DNA of 5,794 bases from Planctomycetaceae bacterium (GCA_020426065.1 JAGQQT010000276.1:1-5794), one strand, 5' to 3'. Shown: positions 1 to 5,794, numbered from the stretch's first letter. The notes: generated by a model from the letters alone, not told the origin. A program made the numbers and translations.

Positions 1-126
1 AACCCCGCTCGTCATCTCCGTGATCTGAACGAATATATGGCCCGGGCAGCGGAAGCAGATATGGGAACCAAAGGGATGTCTCCTCGGGAGAAAAAAGAAT
101 ATTTACTGAAAAAGTATGCCGCCTGA
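1..126 (+). CDS. C-terminal end of an unidentified protein (partial)
   Basis: The frame is open from the first base and closes with TGA at 124-126, giving the last 41 residues of a protein whose start lies left of the window. The piece is highly charged and reads as amphipathic helix (segments such as RHLRDLNEYMARAAEAD and SPREKKEYLLKKYAA). It has no membrane segment and no motif I can tie to a family. It lies 34 bp before the next start, on the same strand, so it is probably an upstream member of the same polysaccharide operon. The protein ends in -AA, like three of the downstream products. Coding is likely because the frame is continuous and stops just before a good ribosome binding site; I do not know its function. 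Confidence 0.6.
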   Translation, partial: NPARHLRDLNEYMARAAEADMGTKGMSPREKKEYLLKKYAA

Positions 127-150
127 GAACATCATTCCCGCTCGGCAAAC

Positions 151-154
151 AGGA
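151..154 (+). promoter_or_regulatory. Ribosome binding site fixing the start of the first glycosyltransferase
   Basis: AGGA lies 6 bases before the ATG at 161. The in-frame ATG at 116 has no comparable purine-rich site at the right distance and would overlap the end of the upstream gene by 11 bp, so 161 is the preferred start. Confidence 0.55.
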
Positions 155-160
155 TTCATC

Positions 161-1357
161 ATGCCAGACAATAAATCCACTTCAACCGCTTCGCAGCACT
201 CGCCAGAGAAGGTATTACGGGTTTTGTGGAGCCTGAATCGCGGTGGCGCCGAAGTGCGTGCCGTTGATGTGGTACGCAATCTCGATCCCGACCGTGTGCG
301 TGTGGATTTTGTCGCGTTGTCCGGAAAACCATCCGAAATGGATGAGATGGTGCGTGGGTTGGGAAGTCAGATTCATTATCTGCCTCTGACAAAGTCTTTT
401 CCGATTCAATTCTGGAACCTGTTGAAACAGGAAAAACCTGTTTGTGTGCATTGCCAGCTGACATTGTTTTCCGGCTTCATCATGCTGCTGGCCTGGCTGG
501 CCCGCATTCCTCAGCGGGTTACTTCCTATCACAACATGTATGGCACGGCCCGAGAGAAGCTTTCTGGGAAACTCTATGCCAGTCTGATGAGGTGGCTGGT
601 TCGATCCTGTGCTACCGATATCGTGGCCGTCAGTGAAGCAACGCTCGATCATTGTTATGGCAATCAATGGCGAAAGGATTCCCGTTGCCAGATTGTCTAT
701 CAGGGGTTTCCTCAGAATAACCCCAGTCGCGAGCAGGTTCGGCAGGTGCGGCAGGAACTTGGATTACAGAACGGCCCAGTCATTGTGAATGTGGGAAATT
801 TCCGGACCGTCAAGAACCAGATCCGGGCGCTGGAGATCTTTTCAGAGTTGCTCGAGCGTGAGCCGAACGCTCATTTCCTGATAGCCGGTGGCACACACGG
901 TTACGAAGAGAGTGAAATCAACTTTGCGGCTTTTCAAGAGGAAGTCGCCCGGAAACAGTTAACTGGTCATGTGCATTTGCTGGGGCCTCGACATGATGTG
1001 AATGTGTTGCTGGCAGCAGCCGATCTGATGCTGTTCACTTCGATCACGGAAGGGTGTGCGAATGTCATCTGGGAAGCGATTGCCCAGGGAACTCCCGTCC
1101 TGACCAGTGAACTGCCCATTGTGGATGAACTGTCCCGCTACATGTCTGGAGTAACGCAGTGTTCTCTTCAGGATGAGAACAATACCTGGGTTGAAGCTGC
1201 TGGGAAGATCCTGGCCCGGTCTGGAAATGAGATTCTACGACAGAAACTGAGAAATGAATTTGAGGCAGGACCGCTGAATGTGCAGCAGACCTGTCTTAAC
1301 TATGAAAAGATCTGGACGGGACGGATTCCTGCACCGGCATTGAAACGGGCAGCGTGA
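161..1357 (+). CDS. GT4-family (GT-B fold) glycosyltransferase
   Basis: A 398-residue cytoplasmic or membrane-associated glycosyltransferase, expected to move a sugar from a nucleotide donor to a lipid-linked growing repeat unit. The N-terminal acceptor domain opens with beta strand KVLRVLWSL and the glycine-rich loop NRGGAE (residues 26-31), typical of GT4 enzymes. The donor domain begins near residue 205 (PVIVNVGNFRTVKNQ, with Lys218 in the usual phosphate-contact region). It carries the E-x7-E signature EGCANVIWE (Glu297 and Glu305), followed by GTPVLTSELPIVDEL. The length is normal for the family. The start at 161 is chosen over the in-frame ATG at 116 because of the AGGA at 151-154; the longer form would add 15 residues with no domain content. 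The protein ends PALKRAA. Donor sugar and linkage cannot be read from sequence. The family assignment is firm; the role in surface polysaccharide synthesis is inferred from the neighbours. Confidence 0.92.
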   Translation: MPDNKSTSTASQHSPEKVLRVLWSLNRGGAEVRAVDVVRNLDPDRVRVDFVALSGKPSEMDEMVRGLGSQIHYLPLTKSFPIQFWNLLKQEKPVCVHCQLTLFSGFIMLLAWLARIPQRVTSYHNMYGTAREKLSGKLYASLMRWLVRSCATDIVAVSEATLDHCYGNQWRKDSRCQIVYQGFPQNNPSREQVRQVRQELGLQNGPVIVNVGNFRTVKNQIRALEIFSELLEREPNAHFLIAGGTHGYEESEINFAAFQEEVARKQLTGHVHLLGPRHDVNVLLAAADLMLFTSITEGCANVIWEAIAQGTPVLTSELPIVDELSRYMSGVTQCSLQDENNTWVEAAGKILARSGNEILRQKLRNEFEAGPLNVQQTCLNYEKIWTGRIPAPALKRAA

Positions 1358-1369
1358 GGGGAAGAAACT

Positions 1370-1385
1370 GACATCCGTGGATGTC
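1370..1385. repeat. Inverted repeat between glycosyltransferase and polymerase genes
   Basis: GACATCC and GGATGTC form perfect 7-base arms around a 2-base spacer. As RNA this would fold as a 6-bp stem with a CGTG tetraloop. It lies 4 bases before the AGGAGGG ribosome binding site of the polymerase gene and covers a weak alternative ATG at 1381. There is no following T-run, so it is not a canonical intrinsic terminator. Any function is unproven. Confidence 0.4.
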
Positions 1386-1389
1386 CAGC

Positions 1390-1396
1390 AGGAGGG
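1390..1396 (+). promoter_or_regulatory. Strong ribosome binding site for the polymerase gene
   Basis: AGGAGGG, 8 bases before the ATG at 1405, is the best Shine-Dalgarno match in the window. It lies inside the frame that would begin at the ATG at 1381, which has no well-spaced site of its own. It therefore decides for 1405 as the start. Confidence 0.75.
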
Positions 1397-1404
1397 AGTG
1401 GGGC

Positions 1405-2688
1405 ATGATAACATCTATGATCTGCCAGGGACTGTTCATGTTCATCCTGGCAGCGGGCAGTTTTTATTTCACCACAGCCAAGCGACGGACTGACTGGTAT
1501 TGTGTCGCGTTTGCCTCCGCAGCGATTTACTTTCTGCCAGGAATTCTCGGGGAAACCAGTATTCCGGGTGAGACATTACCGGTTTCAGATCTGTGCTATT
1601 TTGTGATGTCGCTGGTGATGGGAAGCCTGTGGTGCAGTGCGATCATGTACGATTTGAGGATGAAAGCAAATCAGGCCGCGATGCCAGCGGCCAGTACCGC
1701 TAGTACATCAGCGGTATCGGAAAATTACTTTGCTCTCACAGCGACCTTGCTGCAGTCACTGGGTTGTCTGTATGCGATTCAGGTTTCAGGGACTGCACTG
1801 CTGTCTCAGTCCAAACATGAGATGGCACAGACCTTCACCCAATTCCATCTGTTGTGGCTGATGGGGGCGCCAACGGCTTTTATCGTCTCGGTATTTTATC
1901 GTCGTTACCTGCTGTCGCTGATCAATTTCGTTTCCATGCTGGGAATCCTGTTTATTGGCAGCCGAACTCAGTTGGCGATCGGTGTGATCGGAGCGATCAC
2001 GATTCTACTGGCCCGTCGCGGTGTGCATCCCATTATCCGGCACAAAAAAACCTGCATGACGGTGGTTGCTTTTGTGTGCTTTGTCTTTCTTTACAAGCAA
2101 TGTTACATCGCATTGAAGGCCGGGGATATTGAAGGAGCTTCCACACGACTCTCTGAACGCTGGGCCGATGCCTTTCTCAGTTCAGAGCCAGTTGCCATTC
2201 AGCATATTCTCAATGTGGTCGTGCTGGATGATTATCGTTTGCCTGCTTATGAATACATCAGCCGCTCGTTTCTGGCACAGGTGTCTGGTGCATATACCTC
2301 TAAGGAAGCATCCTTCGGAGACATTGCTACCTATGACATTTTTGGAGATCTGGGCTATGGCATGGCATCAAACATCTGGGCGGAAATGTACGCCTATGGC
2401 GGACTGGTTGGAGTAGGAATCTTTCTGCTGATTTACAATGGAATGATCCGTTTCAGTCAGGTCAGTTATCGACACGATCTGTTACAGATCTTTTTTGCCT
2501 GCTTCATGCCCTGGTGGTGCTTTTACATTCATCGAAACGATATCTATCGAATGCTCAGTTTTTCCAAGCAGCTGATTGCATTTCTGGTCGTGATGGCCGT
2601 CATGAGTCTGTTTGTCAGGCTTGTGTATCTGATTTACTTTGGGAAAACCCACTCGGTCAGGATGACTCCTGCTGCAATGCCCCGTTAA
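1405..2688 (+). CDS. Wzy-like O-antigen/exopolysaccharide polymerase, multi-spanning membrane protein
   Basis: A 427-residue integral membrane protein with about 11 predicted hydrophobic segments. Rough positions are 5-23, 31-48, 62-81, 108-126, 149-165, 168-185, 188-203, 217-234, 330-347, 357-375 and 388-412. A large non-membrane loop lies at about 235-327. This layout, together with FIGSRTQLAIG (residues 183-193) before a hydrophobic helix and SNIWAEMYAYGGLVGVGIF (322-340) after the big loop, is typical of oligosaccharide repeat-unit polymerases. These join lipid-linked repeats at the outer face of the cytoplasmic membrane. HRND at 376-379 is a further charged patch near the last helices. 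An Ala/Ser/Thr-rich linker occupies about residues 89-106. Membrane polymerases vary so much that an O-antigen ligase or a related Wzy-superfamily role cannot be excluded. Its position between two glycosyltransferases fits a polymerase. The start is set by the AGGAGGG at 1390-1396; the ATG at 1381 would add 8 residues. Confidence 0.82.
   Translation: MITSMICQGLFMFILAAGSFYFTTAKRRTDWYCVAFASAAIYFLPGILGETSIPGETLPVSDLCYFVMSLVMGSLWCSAIMYDLRMKANQAAMPAASTASTSAVSENYFALTATLLQSLGCLYAIQVSGTALLSQSKHEMAQTFTQFHLLWLMGAPTAFIVSVFYRRYLLSLINFVSMLGILFIGSRTQLAIGVIGAITILLARRGVHPIIRHKKTCMTVVAFVCFVFLYKQCYIALKAGDIEGASTRLSERWADAFLSSEPVAIQHILNVVVLDDYRLPAYEYISRSFLAQVSGAYTSKEASFGDIATYDIFGDLGYGMASNIWAEMYAYGGLVGVGIFLLIYNGMIRFSQVSYRHDLLQIFFACFMPWWCFYIHRNDIYRMLSFSKQLIAFLVVMAVMSLFVRLVYLIYFGKTHSVRMTPAAMPR
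1695..1716. repeat. Intragenic inverted repeat in the polymerase gene
   Basis: TACCGCT (1695-1701) and AGCGGTA (1710-1716) are perfect 7-base arms separated by 8 bases. They lie in the codons for the Ala/Ser/Thr-rich linker of the polymerase (residues about 97-104). This is a small potential hairpin with no known role; chance plus repetitive codon use is a fair explanation. Confidence 0.35.
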
Positions 2689-2718
2689 CTACTGCTTGAA
2701 CGCAATACCGAACCAATA

Positions 2719-2737
2719 AACCGGAAAGTTTCCCGTT
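2719..2737. repeat. Dyad-symmetric element enclosing a ribosome binding site
   Basis: AACCGGAAAGTTTCCCGTT is symmetric except for one C-C mismatch and the central G. It pairs AAC with GTT and GGAAA with TTTCC, and it ends directly before the ATG at 2738. The Shine-Dalgarno-like GGAAAG is on its left arm, so a folded transcript would partly mask the translation start. It could equally be a protein-binding site or chance. Confidence 0.4.
2723..2728 (+). promoter_or_regulatory. Ribosome binding site of the second glycosyltransferase
   Basis: GGAAAG lies 9 bases before the ATG at 2738. It is a moderate Shine-Dalgarno match, and it is notable for lying in the left arm of the dyad at 2719-2737. 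Confidence 0.45.
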
Positions 2738-3994
2738 ATGGCGAATCCGCAACACAGCTCAAACCATTCTGCACCAGTGCTGGTGTATGTGGTGACGAGT
2801 GGCCAGACCGTGGCTGCGTTTCTGGCCAGAACTGGACAGCTTCGTTACTGGCACGAGCAGGGATATGACGTGCATGTTGTCTGCTCAGATGATGGCAAAC
2901 TTCAGCAATTGAGTGAGACCGAACCGGTACAGATCCATCGGATTGCCATGACCCGGGCGATTTCTCCTTTTGCCGATTTGTGGGCGCTCTTTCAGCTGCT
3001 TTTGCTTTTTGCCCGACTCAAACCAACCATTGTTAATGCCAGTACACCCAAAGCAGGACTGCTGGGCATGCTGGCTGCCTGGCTGATGCGGGTTCCCGTG
3101 CGGGTTTATCTGTTACGGGGATTGCGGTCGGAAACTTCACAGGGATTTGCTCAACGGCTGTTGAACGGAATGGAACAGCTGGCGGCCTGGTGTGCTCAGG
3201 ACGTGATAGCCGTATCACATTCTTTGAAAGAAACCTATCTGCAATATGGGTTGACCAGCGCCCACAAGCTGCAGGTATTGGGGGCTGGCTCATCAAATGG
3301 TGTGCAGGCGGAGCGTTTTGCCCAGACAGATTCACGCAGAAAACAGGTGAAAGAGATCCGGACACGTTTCGGTATCCCACAGAACAGTTTTGTGATTGGT
3401 TTTGTCGGCAGACTTGTTGTCGATAAGGGGATTGATGATCTGGTGGCTGCCTTTGATCAGATCTGCCTGGACAATCCGCACGCTCAGCCACATCTGGTTC
3501 TGGTGGGAGATATCGAACCAGAAGCTCCACCAGCTGAGGAAACTGTCCGGCACCTGCATGAAAATCCGCGGATCCATGTGACTGGTTTTGTTGCGGATCC
3601 CGAGAGCTATTACGGCTGTTTTGATCTGCTGGCATTTCCGTCCTTCCGGGAAGGGTTTCCTAATGTTCCGCTGGAGGCGGCAGCGGCAGGCATTCCCACG
3701 GTTGGATATCGAGCGACCGGAACCAGCGATGCAGTCATTCCGGGGCAAACCGGATTGCTGGCAGAATTGCACAATCGAAAAGAGTTCGTTGCCTGCCTGC
3801 AGTATTACCTGGAGAATGAGGCGGTTCGTCGCAGACATGGAGAAAACGCACTGGCCCGGGTGAAATTGACGTTTCGGCCGGAAACCGTTTTTGATCAGTG
3901 GCGAAAGTTCTACGAATCCCGGTTGCATGCTCGTGGTCTGTCTGAACCTCAACCCATTCCGGTTTGTTCAGAACAGACACAGCGGGCAGCGTAG
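2738..3994 (+). CDS. GT4-family (GT-B fold) glycosyltransferase, EpsD/CapM/PglA-like
   Basis: A 418-residue glycosyltransferase that should add a sugar from a nucleotide donor to an undecaprenyl-linked intermediate. The N-terminal domain starts at about residue 14 (VLVYVVTSGQT). It contains the stretch VNASTPKAGLLGMLAAWLMRVPVRVYLLRG (99-128), which is characteristic of the capsule/Pgl-type GT4 enzymes that often precede a PglC-type sugar transferase. The donor domain begins at about residue 218 with IGFVGRLVVDKGIDDL, carrying the phosphate-binding pair Arg225 and Lys230. The E-x7-E signature is EGFPNVPLE (Glu305 and Glu313), followed by GIPTVGYRATGTSDAV and GQTGLL. All expected elements are intact and the length is ordinary apart from a polar tail after about residue 395. 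That tail ends CSEQTQRAA, almost the same as the end of the next, unrelated protein. The gap to the polymerase is 49 bp and to the following gene 61 bp, all on one strand. The specific sugar is unknown. Confidence 0.93.
   Translation: MANPQHSSNHSAPVLVYVVTSGQTVAAFLARTGQLRYWHEQGYDVHVVCSDDGKLQQLSETEPVQIHRIAMTRAISPFADLWALFQLLLLFARLKPTIVNASTPKAGLLGMLAAWLMRVPVRVYLLRGLRSETSQGFAQRLLNGMEQLAAWCAQDVIAVSHSLKETYLQYGLTSAHKLQVLGAGSSNGVQAERFAQTDSRRKQVKEIRTRFGIPQNSFVIGFVGRLVVDKGIDDLVAAFDQICLDNPHAQPHLVLVGDIEPEAPPAEETVRHLHENPRIHVTGFVADPESYYGCFDLLAFPSFREGFPNVPLEAAAAGIPTVGYRATGTSDAVIPGQTGLLAELHNRKEFVACLQYYLENEAVRRRHGENALARVKLTFRPETVFDQWRKFYESRLHARGLSEPQPIPVCSEQTQRAA
3965..3994 (+). other. Shared C-terminal tail motif, copy 1 (CSEQTQRAA plus stop)
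   Basis: The last nine codons of the second glycosyltransferase encode CSEQTQRAA. Aligned with two one-residue gaps, this matches CEQTRAA at the end of the sugar transferase at 4683-4706. The underlying DNA shares GAACAGAC and CGGGC, with different third-position bases elsewhere. The two proteins have unrelated folds, so ordinary homology does not explain the match. Confidence 0.5.
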
Positions 3995-4010
3995 GAATAG
4001 TTCTGCTGTA

Positions 4011-4020
4011 CATTCGAATG
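4011..4020. repeat. Perfect 10-bp palindrome in the spacer before the sugar transferase gene
   Basis: CATTCGAATG is a perfect palindrome in the 61-bp gap, 36 bp upstream of the ATG at 4056. It is not followed by a T-run. It may be a short operator-like site or chance; a 10-bp palindrome is weak evidence on its own. Confidence 0.25.
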
Positions 4021-4041
4021 AGATATGGAACGGGATCAGAC

Positions 4042-4047
4042 AGGAAG
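4042..4047 (+). promoter_or_regulatory. Ribosome binding site fixing the start of the sugar transferase
   Basis: AGGAAG lies 8 bases before the ATG at 4056. An in-frame ATG at 3891 exists, but it would overlap the preceding gene by more than 100 bp and add 55 residues with no sugar-transferase homology. The site therefore decides the start. Confidence 0.75.
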
Positions 4048-4055
4048 TCAGAACA

Positions 4056-4706
4056 ATGCAGACTCAAACCTTTTACCAGCGATATGGAAAGCGGATTTTT
4101 GATGTCACGGTCTGCCTGCTGGTGTTTGCCTTCGCCTGGCCGATCATGATTGTGCTGTCACTTCTGATTGCCTGTTATCTGGGGCGGCCGGTCTGCTTCT
4201 GTCAGTCCCGTCCCGGTCGAAATGGCAAGCTGTTTACCATGTGGAAGTTTCGCTCGATGACCAATGCCCGGGATGCTCAGGGAGAGCTGCTGCCGGATGC
4301 ACAAAGGATGACTCGTTTTGGAAAACTGTTACGTAGCACCAGCCTGGATGAACTTCCGGAGTTGTGGAATGTTCTTCGAGGTGAAATGAGTCTGATTGGT
4401 CCACGGCCATTACTGGTTCAATATCTGCCTTTGTATTCGGAACGTCAGGCTCGTCGACATGAAGTGTCTCCAGGTGTGACCGGCTGGGCCCAGGTGAATG
4501 GACGAAATGGTGTGCCGTGGGAAGAGCGATTTGAAATGGATGTCTGGTACGTTGAGAACTGCTCGTTCCGGCTGGATCTGTTCATTCTGTGGAAAACGTT
4601 TGTGACGGTCTTTCAGCGGAAAGGTGTTTCAGCGGAAGGACATGTCACCATGCCTCCTTTTGCCGGCACGGAGAAGGCAGCTTGCGAACAGACGCGGGCC
4701 GCTTAA
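4056..4706 (+). CDS. Small monotopic phosphoglycosyl transferase (PglC/EpsL-type initiating sugar transferase)
   Basis: A 216-residue enzyme expected to transfer a sugar 1-phosphate from a UDP-sugar to undecaprenyl phosphate, the first membrane step of repeat-unit assembly. The N-terminus has KRIFD (residues 12-16), then one hydrophobic re-entrant helix (about 17-42) broken by Pro29. These are the hallmarks of the monotopic fold. Next come [24 protein letters not shown] (45-68) and the catalytic Asp-Glu pair in SLDELPEL (Asp98, Glu99). Further family motifs are [13 protein letters not shown] (108-120), [17 protein letters not shown] (135-151) and the closing [14 protein letters not shown] (189-202). 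The size matches the minimal PglC class. The extra N-terminal membrane domain of WcaJ/WbaP-type enzymes is absent. The last residues, CEQTRAA, resemble the tail of the preceding glycosyltransferase. Which UDP-sugar is used cannot be told; the usual PglD/PglE modifying genes do not follow, so a diacetamido sugar is not supported. Confidence 0.93.
   Translation: MQTQTFYQRYGKRIFDVTVCLLVFAFAWPIMIVLSLLIACYLGRPVCFCQSRPGRNGKLFTMWKFRSMTNARDAQGELLPDAQRMTRFGKLLRSTSLDELPELWNVLRGEMSLIGPRPLLVQYLPLYSERQARRHEVSPGVTGWAQVNGRNGVPWEERFEMDVWYVENCSFRLDLFILWKTFVTVFQRKGVSAEGHVTMPPFAGTEKAACEQTRAA
4683..4706 (+). other. Shared C-terminal tail motif, copy 2 (CEQTRAA plus stop)
   Basis: The last seven codons of the sugar transferase encode CEQTRAA, lying beyond the conserved family ending ([14 protein letters not shown]). 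It matches the CSEQTQRAA end of the glycosyltransferase at 2738-3994 apart from two single-residue gaps. The first glycosyltransferase also ends -KRAA, at 1346-1357. Confidence 0.5.
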
Positions 4707-4763
4707 AATAAGAATATGTGCTCGCGTAATTTTTGAGCGGGATTGGGAATTCGCGGTGAAATC

Positions 4764-5794
4764 ATGACGACAATGGAATACCTGGCGACGGGTTTCATTC
4801 TGTTATGTGCGATTGCCGGAAACTGCTGGTTCTGGACTTCCTTTGTCAATCGGCTTTACAGCCTCCGCTTACATCACGATACGCTGGATCGACTGCGTTT
4901 CCCCCATGACCTGGGGATGATCATCATACCTGTTCTCCTGATGATGAGTTTCCGACCCGCCGCTCAATCTTCCAATATGCTGGCCGTGCTCAGTGTGACT
5001 GGCTGGAACAGTTCGGCCTGGGGAATTCCCTGGCTGATTTCTGCTCTCGGATTTGTAGCAATGGTCTGGACGATTTCCAGTCGACAGCTGCGCAAGCCTC
5101 CCGCCGGATTTGAATTGAGGCAATCGGAAGTGCTGCGATTGCAGAACGATCAGCCGGATCATTACCTGGGGGAAGGATCCTATCTGCAGATGCTTTCGGT
5201 TCCGGGAAACCAGTCCCTGGAGCCGGAACTGAATCAGAAGCGGTTCTGCTTTGCGAACCTTCCTCATGAATTTGATGGATTGCGAATCCTGCACATCTCG
5301 GATGTTCATTTCCTGGGGGCGATCAACAAGCCTTTTTATCAGGAAGTCTTTCAGGCCCTCCAGAAATGGCCAGCGGATCTGGTGGTCTTTACCGGAGATC
5401 TGCTTGATCGGATGGATAAGCTCGACTGGATCGACGAGACCTTTGGAATCCTCTCCGCTTCGGAAGGCTGCCATTACATTCTGGGAAATCATGACTGGCA
5501 CCTGGATTGCGATCTCATTCATGAGCGGATGGCCAGATTCGATTGGCAGAATATTGCGGGGAGTGTGAACGTCATCACCCGTGGAGGAGCGAGTCTGGCG
5601 ATTGGGGGCGATGAACGTCCCTGGATGGGAGCCGCTCCTGATTTTGCCCGTACTCCCGAAAAAGCATTCCGCATCCTGCTCAGCCATACGCCAGACAATC
5701 TTCCCTGGGCTCGTCAGCAGGCGGTGGATCTGATGCTGTCCGGTCATAATCATGGCGGCCAGATCAAACTCCCGCTCATCGGGCCGGTGTATGC
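4764..5794 (+). CDS. Membrane-anchored calcineurin-like metallophosphoesterase (3' end outside window)
   Basis: The frame is open from the ATG at 4764 to the right edge (343 codons and no stop), so the C-terminus is missing. Hydrophobic segments at about residues 5-26, 50-63 and 85-104 suggest membrane anchoring. A polar linker leads to the phosphoesterase domain from about residue 172. All the metal-site motifs seen in this family are present: SDVHF (Asp180, His182), TGDLLD (Asp212), GNHD (Asn242, His243), LSHTPD (His308) and GHNHGGQ (His328, His330). This arrangement fits the YkuE-like group of dinuclear-metal phosphoesterases. Chlamydial LpxG, a UDP-diacylglucosamine pyrophosphatase, also belongs to the calcineurin-like superfamily. 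The substrate here is unknown; a lipid-linked pyrophosphate is an inference from the membrane segments and the polysaccharide context. The start is less certain than the others: GGTGA at 4755-4759 is only 4 bases away, and an ATG at 4773 is a possible alternative. The protein lies 57 bp after the sugar transferase. Confidence 0.88.
   Translation, partial: MTTMEYLATGFILLCAIAGNCWFWTSFVNRLYSLRLHHDTLDRLRFPHDLGMIIIPVLLMMSFRPAAQSSNMLAVLSVTGWNSSAWGIPWLISALGFVAMVWTISSRQLRKPPAGFELRQSEVLRLQNDQPDHYLGEGSYLQMLSVPGNQSLEPELNQKRFCFANLPHEFDGLRILHISDVHFLGAINKPFYQEVFQALQKWPADLVVFTGDLLDRMDKLDWIDETFGILSASEGCHYILGNHDWHLDCDLIHERMARFDWQNIAGSVNVITRGGASLAIGGDERPWMGAAPDFARTPEKAFRILLSHTPDNLPWARQQAVDLMLSGHNHGGQIKLPLIGPVY

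Noticed and set aside
3568..3600. Repeated GCGGATCC at 3568-3575 and 3593-3600
   Set aside because: Two 8-base copies in the middle of an intact glycosyltransferase gene, with no flanking extension, are compatible with chance.
3033..3952. Overlapping minus-strand open frames across the second glycosyltransferase
   Set aside because: They have no recognisable domains and run opposite a gene with all GT4 motifs intact, so they are antisense shadows.
3965..3975. Near-palindrome TGTTC-A-GAACA at the end of the second glycosyltransferase
   Set aside because: It lies within the codons of the C-terminal tail with no adjacent T-run or promoter elements, so there is no basis for calling it an operator or terminator.
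3891..4055. In-frame N-terminal extension of the sugar transferase from the ATG at 3891
   Set aside because: It would overlap the previous gene by 104 bp, its 55 residues do not resemble a sugar transferase N-terminus, and the AGGAAG at 4042-4047 points to the start at 4056, where KRIFD follows at the expected distance.
4611..4637. 11-base direct repeat TTTCAGCGGAA with a 16-base period
   Set aside because: It falls in codons for the conserved KGVSAEGH ending of the sugar transferase family. A 16-base unit is not a multiple of three, so a duplication would have broken the frame. It is most likely coincidence.
4720..4738. Possible terminator after the sugar transferase (GCTC, T-rich loop, GAGC)
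   Set aside because: The stem is only 4 bp with an 11-base loop, and the T-run is inside the loop rather than after the stem. It does not look like an intrinsic terminator.
4869..5753. Long open frame of 294 residues on the minus strand
   Set aside because: It lies opposite the plus-strand metallophosphoesterase, whose frame carries every metal-binding motif of the family. The minus-strand product has no recognisable domain and looks like an antisense shadow.

Overview
The window is a compact, all-plus-strand cell-surface polysaccharide locus. It holds the 3' end of an unidentified gene, a family-4 (GT-B) glycosyltransferase, a multi-spanning Wzy-like polymerase, a second GT-B glycosyltransferase, a small phosphoglycosyl transferase (initiating sugar transferase), and the first 343 codons of a membrane-anchored metallophosphoesterase that runs off the right edge. 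Coding density is high. Gaps between genes are 34 to 61 bp, with no convincing promoter or terminator between them, so the first five genes look like one transcription unit. The phosphoesterase may belong to it or may be a separate downstream gene.

Organism: base composition is near 50% GC, codon use is rich in CTG, GGA and CGA, and starts are preceded by AGGA/AGGAGG-type ribosome binding sites. This is bacterial. The overall texture (mid-GC, Gram-negative type exopolysaccharide genes) reminds me of a planctomycete such as Gimesia and relatives. That is an impression from codon and protein style, not a demonstrated assignment.

How the genes would work together: the small phosphoglycosyl transferase (4056-4706) would load the first sugar phosphate onto undecaprenyl phosphate at the inner face of the membrane. 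The two GT-B enzymes (161-1357 and 2738-3994) would extend the repeat unit from nucleotide sugars. The Wzy-like membrane protein (1405-2688) would polymerise flipped repeat units on the far side. No flippase (Wzx), chain-length regulator (Wzz/Wzc) or export protein lies in the window, so those functions must sit outside it. The metallophosphoesterase (4764 to the edge) has a complete set of calcineurin-like metal ligands behind hydrophobic N-terminal segments. It could act on a lipid-linked (pyro)phosphate, but the sequence does not settle the substrate.

The locus is largely of a known kind. The most unusual thing I see is at the protein C-termini. Three structurally unrelated or only distantly related neighbours end in -RAA, and two of them share a near-identical tail (CSEQTQRAA versus CEQTRAA) although one is a GT-B enzyme and the other a monotopic phosphoglycosyl transferase. 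Short inverted repeats also sit in the spacers, right at the ribosome binding sites of two genes.
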